A stretch of 7,267 nucleotides of DNA from Ignavibacteriaceae bacterium (GCA_023231105.1 JALNWB010000186.1:1-7267); one strand, 5' to 3'; positions 1-6,182 are shown, counted from the first letter of the stretch. Program-made: numbers and translations. Notes: generated by a model not told the origin, from the sequence alone.

Positions 1-630
1 GATCTTCCAACTATAGCCATCGTAAGATTCTGCATAACCTGTATTTGGGGCAAATCCAGGTGTAAGAATCGCGAACCACATTTTAAACTTACCTTCGTCA
101 TAGATTACTTTTGGTTGATTACAAATAGATTGAGGGTAGTTTGTACTTGGCATTTTTAACACTGGATTCATTTCATAATCACTCCACGTAGCCGAAGGCT
201 TCGTTCCCCAATTTACTAAAATATAAATATTTCCAAGCCCTGTGCTTGTTGGGATGAGTGTTAAATTAACTTGTGTGGTAATTCCATCTTGAACATTTAC
301 CGCAGTTTCACCTGCATAAACAATGGTTTGGAGACTATCATACGCATTAACATTTAATTGCCATGTACCAGTTGGAATGTTGTTGAGAGATAAATCTGCG
401 GAGGTATCATTTATTAAATTGAGAGAGGCTTTGAGTGTATCAAAGTCGGTTCGGGAAAGAATAGCTTCCACCAGAACAACATTCTTGGGAGCGTTTTCTT
501 TATCAATCTTAAAAAGCAATCCGCCTTTATTGGCATTTTTTTCAACTTCCACCGTTACAATTTTTTCTTTGCATCCGGTGAGGTAAAAAAGAGATAGTCC
601 AACAATAGTTATTAAGGAATATCTAAACAT
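1..630 (-). CDS. Lipoprotein with beta-sandwich-like segment and start of a glycosidase-type beta-propeller (3' end outside window)
   Basis: The reading frame opens at the ATG at 630-628 and stays open for 210 codons to the left edge, so the C-terminus is missing. Residues 1-20 form a lipoprotein signal peptide: a short hydrophobic stretch ending in the lipobox LTGC, with Cys20 as the lipidation site, so the protein should sit in a membrane facing the periplasm or the cell surface. Residues about 35-130 are beta-rich and end in alternating hydrophobic strands, like small immunoglobulin- or transthyretin-like domains of secreted Bacteroidota proteins. From about residue 165 the text changes to PKVIYDEGKFKMWFA followed by GYAESYDGYSWK. 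This resembles the repeat of five-bladed GH43/GH130-type propellers, with a P-x-V-hydrophobic strand, a KMW strand and an S-x-DG-x-x-W turn. That suggests a glycan-active or glycan-binding role, but the catalytic region is not visible. A GGAGG motif at 635-639 lies 4 nt before the ATG. Lipoprotein is near certain; the propeller family is a motif-based guess. Confidence 0.85.
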   Translation of the reverse strand, partial: MFRYSLITIVGLSLFYLTGCKEKIVTVEVEKNANKGGLLFKIDKENAPKNVVLVEAILSRTDFDTLKASLNLINDTSADLSLNNIPTGTWQLNVNAYDSLQTIVYAGETAVNVQDGITTQVNLTLIPTSTGLGNIYILVNWGTKPSATWSDYEMNPVLKMPSTNYPQSICNQPKVIYDEGKFKMWFAILTPGFAPNTGYAESYDGYSWKI

Positions 631-652
631 AAAACCTCCGGTAATCTTCATT

Positions 653-683
653 CAAAAGTAGCGTTTCAAGTTATTAAGTGCAA
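653..683 (-). promoter_or_regulatory. Bacteroidota-type promoter for the lipoprotein gene
   Basis: Read on the minus strand, TTG (683-681) is followed after exactly 20 nt by TACTTTTG (660-653), which fits the Bacteroidota -7 consensus TAnnTTTG fully. The -33 consensus TTTG is matched in three of four bases. Transcription would begin around 645-648, giving a leader of only about 15-20 nt that still holds the GGAGG ribosome site. Position, spacing and motif agree, but start-site mapping is absent. Confidence 0.5.
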
Positions 684-717
684 GCGTAAATTTTTCCATA
701 AACCAACATCAATTTAC

Positions 718-745
718 GACCAACCACAATCAACCAACAACTAAC
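718..745 (+). repeat. Degenerate heptamer array, four 7-bp units
   Basis: Four consecutive 7-nt units starting with GACCAAC at 718 and ending with AACTAAC at 739-745 fit a loose consensus RACYAAC, with one more diverged unit. The block lies in the spacer between the lipoprotein gene and lpxC, about 75 nt before the lpxC start. The same period and closely related units appear at 3756-3790, 3851-3881 and 5084-5115. A further AACCAAC at 701-707 is out of phase with the array. Confidence 0.55.
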
Positions 746-819
746 TTTTTCTCCATTCCACTTCTTTTTAGTATTTTGAACGAAGAAAATTTGAAAACTT
801 CAATAAATATTCGAGGCGT

Positions 820-2235
820 ATGTTAGAGCAGCAAAGAACTATAAAAAATGAAGTTGCCATTACCGGTATCGGGCTTCATACGGGCACAACATGTACGATG
901 ACATTTAAACCGGCGCCGGAAAATTACGGCATCCGGTTTGTCCGCACAGACTTAGGCGGCAACCCGGAAATTCCGGCATTGGCAGATTACGTAGTTGATA
1001 TTTCCCGCGGAACAACATTAGGAATTGGCGAAGCAAAAGTTCACACGGTTGAACATGTACTTGCCTCCGTTGTCGGTCTGCAGATTGATAATATTATAAT
1101 TGAATTGGACGGGATTGAACCGCCGGTGGGCGATGGAAGTGCAATGCCGTATGTTAATAAACTTTTAGAAGCCGAATTCGTTCAACAGGAAGCGCCGAAA
1201 GATTATTTGATCATTGATGAAACAGTAACGTATCATAATGAAGAAAATCAAATTGATATTGTCGCTCTTCCGCTTGATAGCTATAGAATTACCGTTATGG
1301 TTGATTATCAAAATCCCGCGCTCGGAAGCCAGCACACCGGACTTTTCGATCTGGAAAAAGAATTTGTCTCCGAATTTGCTCCTGCAAGAACATTTTGTTT
1401 TTTAAGTGAAGTTGAAAAACTCTCCGATCTCGGATTGATTAAAGGAGGCGACATTGATAACGCGGTTGTTATCATCGATAAAGAAGTTGAAGAAGGGGAA
1501 CTTGATCATTTAAAAAATATTTTGGGAATTGAAAACGAAGTTACCGTCGGAACAAACGGAATTCTTAATAATAAAACTTTGCATTTTAAAAATGAACCTG
1601 TCCGCCACAAACTGCTTGATATGATTGGTGATTTTGCACTTATAGGCGTTCCGATTAAAGCCCAAATTCTGGCTGCACGCCCCGGGCATAAAGCCAATGT
1701 AGAATTTGCAAAAATGATCCGCAAATTATATCAGCAAAAAAAACTTGTTCGCAAATTTCAACACGTTAAAAAAGAAGGCGTCGTCTTTGATATAAACGCC
1801 ATCATGAAAATTCTTCCGCACCGCTATCCTTTCCTTTTAGTTGATAAAATAACTCATCTTGATTTAGACAAAAAAGTTATCGGTGAAAAATCTGTAACAA
1901 TTAATGAACCGTTTTTCCAGGGACATTTTCCCGGGCAGCCGATCATGCCGGGCGTTATGATCATTGAATCGATGGCGCAGACCGGTGGAATTCTTTTGCT
2001 TAATTCATTTCCTAATCCCGAAGAAAAACTTGTAATGTTTATGCAGATCAATAACGCTAAATTCAGAAAGACTGTTGTTCCCGGCGATCTTTTAACGCTT
2101 GAAGTTGAGTTGGTGAACAAGAAAAGTAAAGTTGTAACCATGAGCGGAAAAGCTTATGTGAATGATACCCTGGTTGCCGAAGCAGATTTTATGGCGGCTA
2201 TAGTTGATAAAAATGGAAACTCAAAAAATTCTTAA
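820..2235 (+). CDS. lpxC-fabZ: Bifunctional UDP-3-O-acyl-GlcNAc deacetylase / 3-hydroxyacyl-ACP dehydratase (LpxC-FabZ fusion)
   Basis: 471-residue cytoplasmic fusion enzyme. Residues 1 to about 310 are LpxC, the zinc deacetylase that commits UDP-3-O-acyl-GlcNAc to lipid A. HTVEH (75-79) supplies the catalytic Glu78 and zinc ligand His79, RHKLLD (262-267) supplies zinc ligands His263 and Asp267, and His290 in the PGH motif matches the E. coli general-acid His265, with the same 27-residue distance. Residues about 320-465 are FabZ, which dehydrates 3-hydroxyacyl-ACP: LPHRYPFLLVD (332-342), catalytic His369 in GHFPG and Glu383 in PGVMIIE. All key residues of both halves are present, so both activities are expected. 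This fusion is known across Bacteroidota and Chlorobi. The ATG at 820 has a GAGG at 813-816 and gives a normal LpxC N-terminus (RTIKNEVAITGIGLHTG). lpxA follows 8 nt after the stop. lpxD, often next door in relatives, is not adjacent here; a divergent lipoprotein gene lies upstream instead. Confidence 0.97.
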   Translation: MLEQQRTIKNEVAITGIGLHTGTTCTMTFKPAPENYGIRFVRTDLGGNPEIPALADYVVDISRGTTLGIGEAKVHTVEHVLASVVGLQIDNIIIELDGIEPPVGDGSAMPYVNKLLEAEFVQQEAPKDYLIIDETVTYHNEENQIDIVALPLDSYRITVMVDYQNPALGSQHTGLFDLEKEFVSEFAPARTFCFLSEVEKLSDLGLIKGGDIDNAVVIIDKEVEEGELDHLKNILGIENEVTVGTNGILNNKTLHFKNEPVRHKLLDMIGDFALIGVPIKAQILAARPGHKANVEFAKMIRKLYQQKKLVRKFQHVKKEGVVFDINAIMKILPHRYPFLLVDKITHLDLDKKVIGEKSVTINEPFFQGHFPGQPIMPGVMIIESMAQTGGILLLNSFPNPEEKLVMFMQINNAKFRKTVVPGDLLTLEVELVNKKSKVVTMSGKAYVNDTLVAEADFMAAIVDKNGNSKNS

Positions 2236-2243
2236 AATATAAA

Positions 2244-3020
2244 ATGACAGAAATACATCCGACCGCAATTGTTAGTCCGAAAGCCCAATTGGGAGAAAAC
2301 GTCCGCGTTGACGCGTATGCAATAATTAAAGATAACGTTATCATAAACGATGAAACATACATTGGTCCGCATGCAGTAATTTATGATGGTGCCCGCATCG
2401 GCAAGAAAGTAAAAATTTATCAATCGGCTTCCATTGCGCACGTACCGCAGGATTTGAAATTTGATAACGACGAATCAATTGCAGAAATAGGTGATGAAAC
2501 AATTATTCATGAATTTGTTACCGTTCACCGCGGCACAAAAGAAACACGGCTGACAAAAATCGGCAGCAATGTTTTGTTGATGGCGTACTCGCACATTGCG
2601 CACGATTGCCACGTTGGCAACAGGTGTATTCTTGCAAACGGCGTACAACTTGCCGGGCATGTTTTTATTGATGATTGGACGATTATCGGCGGAATGACTC
2701 CCGTGCATCAATTCTGTAAAGTTGGAAAACACTGTATGATCGGCGGCGGATACCGCGTTACCCAAGACGTTCCCCCCTTTATTCTTGCGGCTCAAGAACC
2801 GCTTCAATATGAAGGGCTGAATGTTGTGGGATTACGGCGCAGAGGATTTTCAAATCAAGAAATTCAAATGTTGAAAAACGTGTATCAAATTCTTTATCGT
2901 TCTCAAATGAATGTTACGCAGGCGAAAGAAAAAATAGTAGAAGAATTCGGCACAGAACCGCTTGCCAACGAAGTGCTCGCGTTTCTTAAAGAAAGTAAAA
3001 GAGGAATCATCGGAAAGTGA
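2244..3020 (+). CDS. lpxA: Acyl-ACP--UDP-N-acetylglucosamine O-acyltransferase LpxA
   Basis: 258 residues, normal length. It carries out the first step of lipid A synthesis, moving a 3-hydroxyacyl chain from ACP to UDP-GlcNAc in the cytoplasm as a homotrimer. Residues 1 to about 185 are a left-handed beta-helix of hexapeptide repeats, starting with the typical IHPTAIVSPKAQLGENV. The catalytic histidine is His120 in the HIAHDC motif, aligned with E. coli His125. The helical C-terminus begins at about 190 with GLRRRGF. The acyl-ruler position that is Gly173 in E. coli falls on Gly168 (MIGGG, 165-169), which leaves the pocket open for a long chain, C14 or more. The stretch EPLQY (185-189) resembles Bacteroidota LpxA and lacks the E. 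coli His191 equivalent by ungapped alignment. There is no visible ribosome site before the ATG, so translation probably re-initiates 8 nt after the lpxC-fabZ stop. The 3' end overlaps the next gene by 4 nt. Confidence 0.97.
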   Translation: MTEIHPTAIVSPKAQLGENVRVDAYAIIKDNVIINDETYIGPHAVIYDGARIGKKVKIYQSASIAHVPQDLKFDNDESIAEIGDETIIHEFVTVHRGTKETRLTKIGSNVLLMAYSHIAHDCHVGNRCILANGVQLAGHVFIDDWTIIGGMTPVHQFCKVGKHCMIGGGYRVTQDVPPFILAAQEPLQYEGLNVVGLRRRGFSNQEIQMLKNVYQILYRSQMNVTQAKEKIVEEFGTEPLANEVLAFLKESKRGIIGK

Positions 3021-3748
3021 AATGGCATTTTATTAATTCCGGGTTTCAAACCGGAATATTCAATATGGAATTTGATCTTCAGCTTGCAATTAACTGCAAG
3101 GAAGATGACGCGTACTTTCGCTTGTACCGCTGGAAACCGTATTGCATTTCACTCGGCGCCAATCAACCTCTCGAATCGATCAATCTTGAAAAAACCAAAA
3201 AAGATTCCGTTGATGTAGTGCAGCGTCCAACCGGTGGCAGGGCGATTCTTCACGCAAAAGAAATTACTTATTCCGTTGTGCTTCCTTTGAGTTTATCGCT
3301 TACGCCGGCGGAGATTTACCGCGAAATAAATTTTGCTTTACTTCAAGGATTATTTTTGTACGACGAACGTTTATCCGATGCCGAACTTGAAACACAGCAG
3401 CCTGATTTCTCTTCAATTTATAAAGAGGGGAAGGGAGTTGCCTGCTTTGCCACTTCCGCAAGAAGCGAAATAAAATATGAAGGGAAAAAGTTGATCGGCA
3501 GCGCGCAGCGGAAACTTGGAAATATTATTTTGCAGCACGGTTCAATTCTTTGTGGAAAATATCACCGCAAAATGTATGAATACCTTAGCGGAAGCGAACA
3601 GGAAAAATTTGAAGTGAAAGATGAGTTGGAAAAGAAAACCATTGAGCTGGAAACCATTCTTAACAAACCAACCGATTATGATTTCCTTTGCGAATCATTA
3701 AAAAGCGGATTTGAAAATCATTTTAAAATCGTTTTTCTGAATGAGTAA
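3017..3748 (+). CDS. LipM-like octanoyltransferase / lipoate-protein ligase family protein
   Basis: 243-residue member of the BPL/LplA/LipB acyltransferase fold. Family marks, in order: SGFQTGIFNMEFDLQL (8-23), RLYRWKPYCISLGANQ (35-50), the RPTGGRAILH lipoyl/octanoyl-binding loop (70-79), ACF at 142-144 with Cys143, GKKLIGSAQ (156-164) with Lys158, and LQHGSIL (172-178). The CF motif ahead of the Lys motif is the arrangement of Bacillus LipM, where this Cys forms the acyl-thioester. So octanoyl transfer from ACP to lipoyl domains is more likely than ATP-dependent ligation of free lipoate, although family names overlap and this is inference. There is no C-terminal LplA accessory domain, again LipM-like. 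The start is the GTG at 3017, which overlaps the lpxA stop as GTGA; the first in-frame ATG (Met17) would delete the conserved N-terminal strand. An AGAGGA at 3000-3005 may serve as ribosome site. Translational coupling to lpxA is likely. Confidence 0.88.
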   Translation: MKWHFINSGFQTGIFNMEFDLQLAINCKEDDAYFRLYRWKPYCISLGANQPLESINLEKTKKDSVDVVQRPTGGRAILHAKEITYSVVLPLSLSLTPAEIYREINFALLQGLFLYDERLSDAELETQQPDFSSIYKEGKGVACFATSARSEIKYEGKKLIGSAQRKLGNIILQHGSILCGKYHRKMYEYLSGSEQEKFEVKDELEKKTIELETILNKPTDYDFLCESLKSGFENHFKIVFLNE

Positions 3749-3755
3749 TGCGGAA

Positions 3756-3790
3756 ATTTGTCATTGGTCATTAGTCAACAGTCATCGGTG
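3756..3790 (-). repeat. Heptamer array, left arm (five 7-bp units, minus orientation)
   Basis: Five adjacent 7-nt units fill this stretch just after the lipM-like stop. Read on the minus strand they fit GACYAAT loosely: GACTAAT (3776-3770), GACCAAT (3769-3763) and GACAAAT (3762-3756) are the cleanest. It faces a similar array at 3851-3881 in opposite orientation. Confidence 0.65.
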
Positions 3791-3873
3791 ATATAATGAC
3801 AATGGCTGCTATACGGAATTAAAACGAAAAGAATAGACTAAAAATTTAATGACTACTGACTGATGACCACTGA
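3761..3873. repeat. Imperfect inverted repeat formed by the two heptamer arrays
   Basis: The arm 3761-3785 and the reverse complement of 3849-3873 match at 21 of 25 positions without gaps; one of the mismatches would be a G-U pair in RNA. The loop is 63 nt (3786-3848) and contains no gene. A transcript through this region could form a long stem covering everything between the lipM-like gene and the next start codon. A competing 8-bp perfect stem (3758-3765 with 3795-3802) is also possible. There is no T-run after the right arm, so it does not look like a standard intrinsic terminator. Confidence 0.55.
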
Positions 3874-3881
3874 CCAACAAC
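3851..3881 (+). repeat. Heptamer array, right arm, abutting a start codon
   Basis: Four 7-nt units on the plus strand, beginning GACTACT at 3851 and ending GACCAAC at 3872-3878, plus a partial AAC, end exactly at the ATG of the next gene (3882). The last unit is identical to the first unit of the 718-745 array. The array occupies the place where a ribosome binding site would be, and no purine-rich Shine-Dalgarno motif is present. Confidence 0.6.
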
Positions 3882-4982
3882 ATGAATAAAAAACTTCTGC
3901 TTTTGCTTTTAACTATTCTATCCCTTCAATGTGAACTTTCCGCGCAAATTGAATACGAATCTTTCTTTGAAGGAGCTACGGTTAACGATATTACGTCAGA
4001 CGGAAGCTCGCTTTGGTTTTCAACTTATGGTCAAGGGATTTTACAATTTCTTCCTGGTGAAAATAAATGGATCACGTATTCAACAAAAGATAATTCGTTA
4101 ACGGAAGATTTGTTTTACTGCATCGCAGCAAGCAAGGATTATGTTTGGGCGGGTACAACCGACGGGCTGATGACCTTCGATAGAAAACGAAAACTTTGGC
4201 GGAAAAGAAAATTTGCCGCCGGCGGCGAATACGGCAACTGGATCCGTTCTCTCTATTACGATGAAAAAGAAAATATTTTGTGGATCGGCAGATTCATAAA
4301 TTTAACGCGCTTTGATATTGGTAAACAAAAATATGATGACTTTGATATTACTATCGGTAAAGATTCGAGAACTAATAATATAAAAATTATTCGCAGCGAC
4401 GGAGATTCGTACATCTGGTTTGGAACCGAAGGAGGAGTCTTTCGATATGATAAATCGCGGGTGCTGGAAGATAAATCGCAATTAACTTTTTACAATAATC
4501 AGCGAAACGCTTTCCGCGGCGTCGGCGATGCAATTTCTATTTCCGATATCCTGTTCGAGAAAAATTATATTTGGTTCGGGACGGATGAATTTATTACCAG
4601 CGACAATCCCGAGTTTAACGTAGGCGGTCTGTTCCGCTTTAACCGGAGAGCATTATGGGAAAGGATCGATAAAAGAAACGGTCTGCCCGCTAACGGAATT
4701 TTTGCTTTGGAAAAGACCGGCAGTTTAATTTGGGTAAGTTGTTATCAGTTCGATAAGAAAAATAAAAAAGAATACGGCAGAGGTCTTGCGTTGTTCAATA
4801 CCGCAACGGGAAAAATTTCACGGGTAAATCCGGATGACATTAATCTTTCTTCCAACACAATTCTTTCGCTTTATTTTGACGGCACTTCTATGTGGATAGG
4901 AACGGAAACCGGATTGACAAAAGTGAAGGTTGCAAATCCGCTGGCATTCTGGAGCGGGAAGAAAAAAGTTAAAACGAAATAA
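3882..4982 (+). CDS. Exported seven-blade beta-propeller protein (Reg_prop-like)
   Basis: 366 residues. The N-terminus has a clear signal peptide: KK, then a run of leucines at 5-10 and 13-15, with likely cleavage after Ala21 (LSA|Q). The Cys at 17 does not make a lipobox, because the residue before it is Gln. The mature part holds seven copies of a hydrophobic-W-x-G-T type strand at about 44-53, 88-96, 133-141, 178-186, 230-237, 283-288 and 337-345, several followed by a DG/EGG turn and a (L/V)F(R/D) strand. This is the pattern of two-component-regulator propeller (Reg_prop) or ligand-type propeller blades, and seven copies suit one closed propeller. There is no kinase, transmembrane or T9SS sorting domain after the propeller; the protein ends in a lysine-rich tail. 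It is probably periplasmic and may bind a ligand or partner protein; substrate unknown. The ATG is chosen because it gives the signal peptide, although no ribosome site precedes it. It is convergent with the next gene, 24 nt apart. Confidence 0.85.
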   Translation: MNKKLLLLLLTILSLQCELSAQIEYESFFEGATVNDITSDGSSLWFSTYGQGILQFLPGENKWITYSTKDNSLTEDLFYCIAASKDYVWAGTTDGLMTFDRKRKLWRKRKFAAGGEYGNWIRSLYYDEKENILWIGRFINLTRFDIGKQKYDDFDITIGKDSRTNNIKIIRSDGDSYIWFGTEGGVFRYDKSRVLEDKSQLTFYNNQRNAFRGVGDAISISDILFEKNYIWFGTDEFITSDNPEFNVGGLFRFNRRALWERIDKRNGLPANGIFALEKTGSLIWVSCYQFDKKNKKEYGRGLALFNTATGKISRVNPDDINLSSNTILSLYFDGTSMWIGTETGLTKVKVANPLAFWSGKKKVKTK

Positions 4983-5006
4983 ACAAAGCCGCGTTTCCGT
5001 TATTTG

Positions 5007-6176
5007 TCACCTCAACAAAACCATCTTCTTGGTTTGCACAAAGTTACCGGCGCGGAGTTGGTAGAAGTATATTCCGCTGGAGAGTTGTTTGTTGTTGGTA
5101 GTTAGTTGTGTGTTGAAATTAACTTGATAACTTCCTGCTGGTTGTTCTTCATTGACCAAAGTTGCAACTTCATTACCAAGAACATCATAAACTTTTAAAG
5201 TTACAAAACTGCCGGCTGCCAATTGCCAACTGATTTTCGTTTCCGGATTAAATGGATTTGGATAATTTTGTTCAAGATTATAAGATGCTGGCAACGGTAT
5301 TTCATAAGAATCTACGTTAGTTAAGTACTTTGAACGGGTTATTCCGAAAGTATCTTCCAATGCCTCATTAGAGACACCCTTAATGATGTAAAGGATTCTG
5401 TTCATCTCAGACTCCTCGTTGTTGTTTGATCCACCGTTGTCAGGCAATCCCCAATTAGCACTATATTTATACTGAATAATTGCCGATGAATATTTCTGAA
5501 AGGTGATTTGATTTGAGAAAATATTATCACCGGCGATTTTATCTCCGTGTGTTCCGTCATCGTACATCTGGACACCCAATGTACTATCACTATTCGGCCA
5601 GCCGGATTCCGGCCACTTCAGCGGAGTGTTATTTCCAAAGAGGTGGAGAGTCTTAAACGCTGTACCTTCAGGCATCCCTTTAATTTTAGCGCCATTTGTG
5701 TTGCAAATAAACAGGACAGTGCAATCGTTACCCAAAGGCCTATACCACATATTAAATACAGTAGAATATTCCACGAAACCAGAATCGTAATATTCTTGAG
5801 AAATGAGGATGAATCTATTTAATTGAGGATAATCATAGTCATATTCCCAATTAATTGGGGTAATGAAAAATTTGAAACTTATAGTATCTCCAAGTGCGGC
5901 ATCAACAGCAACTGTTGCTGCAAAAACATCGGGGTTGTTGGGCGTTGGATGCATCCATGTATTTTGCCAATCATTAAATGTTCCTCTAACAGAAACAGAA
6001 TCTGTTACTGGATTAAATAGACCTGACAATCGTTGCAATTCTACATTGACGCTATAAGTTATCTGAATGGTTTTGGAGGTTTGGTTGTGTTTTGTGTTTG
6101 CATTCTGTGGAGAGAGTGGAACTAAGAGAATAGCAATCAGAAATAAAAAGAATAAACTTGGATTTAATTTTTTCAT
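5007..6176 (-). CDS. T9SS type A sorted protein with RGxFNxW module and a second beta-sandwich module
   Basis: 389 residues. Residues 1 to about 25 are a signal peptide (KK followed by a hydrophobic run from 8 to 20). Residues about 36-145 form a beta-sandwich module opening with IQITYSVNVELQ and holding RGTFNDW (64-70), the strand-turn also seen in glycogen/starch-binding domains of the CBM48/CBM20/AMPK-beta kind. Residues about 150-266 are a different beta-rich module with YDDGTHGDKIAGDNIFS (205-221), an acidic loop that might bind calcium. Residues about 300-389 are the type A sorting domain (NPFNP 307-311, NEVATLVNEEQP 335-346, FVQTKKMVLLR at the end) that sends the protein through the T9SS to the surface. 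No catalytic residues are recognised, so it is likely a binding or structural protein. A GGGAGGA ribosome site lies 8-9 nt before the ATG. It follows its paralogue by 16 nt, so the two are probably co-transcribed. Positions 356-366 are encoded by a heptamer array missing from the paralogue. Confidence 0.88.
   Translation of the reverse strand: MKKLNPSLFFLFLIAILLVPLSPQNANTKHNQTSKTIQITYSVNVELQRLSGLFNPVTDSVSVRGTFNDWQNTWMHPTPNNPDVFAATVAVDAALGDTISFKFFITPINWEYDYDYPQLNRFILISQEYYDSGFVEYSTVFNMWYRPLGNDCTVLFICNTNGAKIKGMPEGTAFKTLHLFGNNTPLKWPESGWPNSDSTLGVQMYDDGTHGDKIAGDNIFSNQITFQKYSSAIIQYKYSANWGLPDNGGSNNNEESEMNRILYIIKGVSNEALEDTFGITRSKYLTNVDSYEIPLPASYNLEQNYPNPFNPETKISWQLAAGSFVTLKVYDVLGNEVATLVNEEQPAGSYQVNFNTQLTTNNKQLSSGIYFYQLRAGNFVQTKKMVLLR
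5084..5115 (-). repeat. Heptamer array inside the sorting-domain coding sequence
   Basis: Read on the minus (coding) strand, this stretch is a run of 7-nt units including AACTAAC and TACCAAC, with the same period and nearly the same units as 718-745. It encodes the Thr/Gln/Asn/Leu-rich segment just before SSGIYFYQL. The paralogue at 6193-7267 has a shorter, unrelated segment (SSKNTEI) at this place, which supports an insertion or expansion in this gene. Confidence 0.6.
5122..5290 (-). repeat. Paralogous DNA segment, copy 1 (sorting-domain core)
   Basis: This segment aligns without gaps to 6296-6464, at a constant offset of 1174 nt. By hand count, 16 mismatches occur in the best 113 nt (5122-5234 versus 6296-6408), about 86% identity. 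It encodes the NPFNP to QPAGSYQV part of the T9SS sorting domain. Confidence 0.75.
6085..6098 (-). repeat. Two exact tandem heptamers after the signal peptide
   Basis: TTGTGTT occurs twice in tandem (AACACAA on the coding strand), within the Asn/Thr/Lys-rich linker right after the signal peptide of the 5007-6176 gene. It shares the 7-nt period of the other arrays, but two units alone could be chance. Confidence 0.3.
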
Positions 6177-6182
6177 GACACG

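Noticed and set aside
323..586. Plus-strand open frame of 87 codons
   Set aside because: It is antisense to the lipoprotein frame, which has a ribosome site, promoter, signal peptide and lipobox.
776..804. TTGAAC with a weak -10 as an lpxC promoter
   Set aside because: The -10 side (TTCAAT) is poor and TATTTTG at 772-778 misses the Bacteroidota -7 consensus by one base, so no lpxC promoter can be called with confidence.
1506..2141. Two minus-strand open frames (1506-1724 and 1854-2141) inside lpxC-fabZ
   Set aside because: They are antisense shadows of a well-conserved gene and show no independent coding signal.
2475..2807. A 110-codon open frame on the minus strand inside lpxA
   Set aside because: It lies fully antisense to lpxA, which has all family motifs, and its own translation shows no recognisable domain or ribosome site.
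3792..3797. TATAAT as a -10 box for the propeller gene
   Set aside because: No -35 or -33 element lies at a fitting distance; the nearest TTGGTC is 22 nt away and belongs to a repeat unit.
3756..3881. CRISPR-like repeats
   Set aside because: Units are 7 bp, adjacent, degenerate and in opposite orientations, with no spacers.
4983..5006. Intrinsic terminator between the convergent genes
   Set aside because: The 24-nt spacer offers only a 5-bp weak stem and no clean GC hairpin with T-run.
5402..6057. Several short open frames on both strands within the T9SS gene
   Set aside because: They overlap a gene with signal peptide and sorting domain, and none has a motif or suitable start context.
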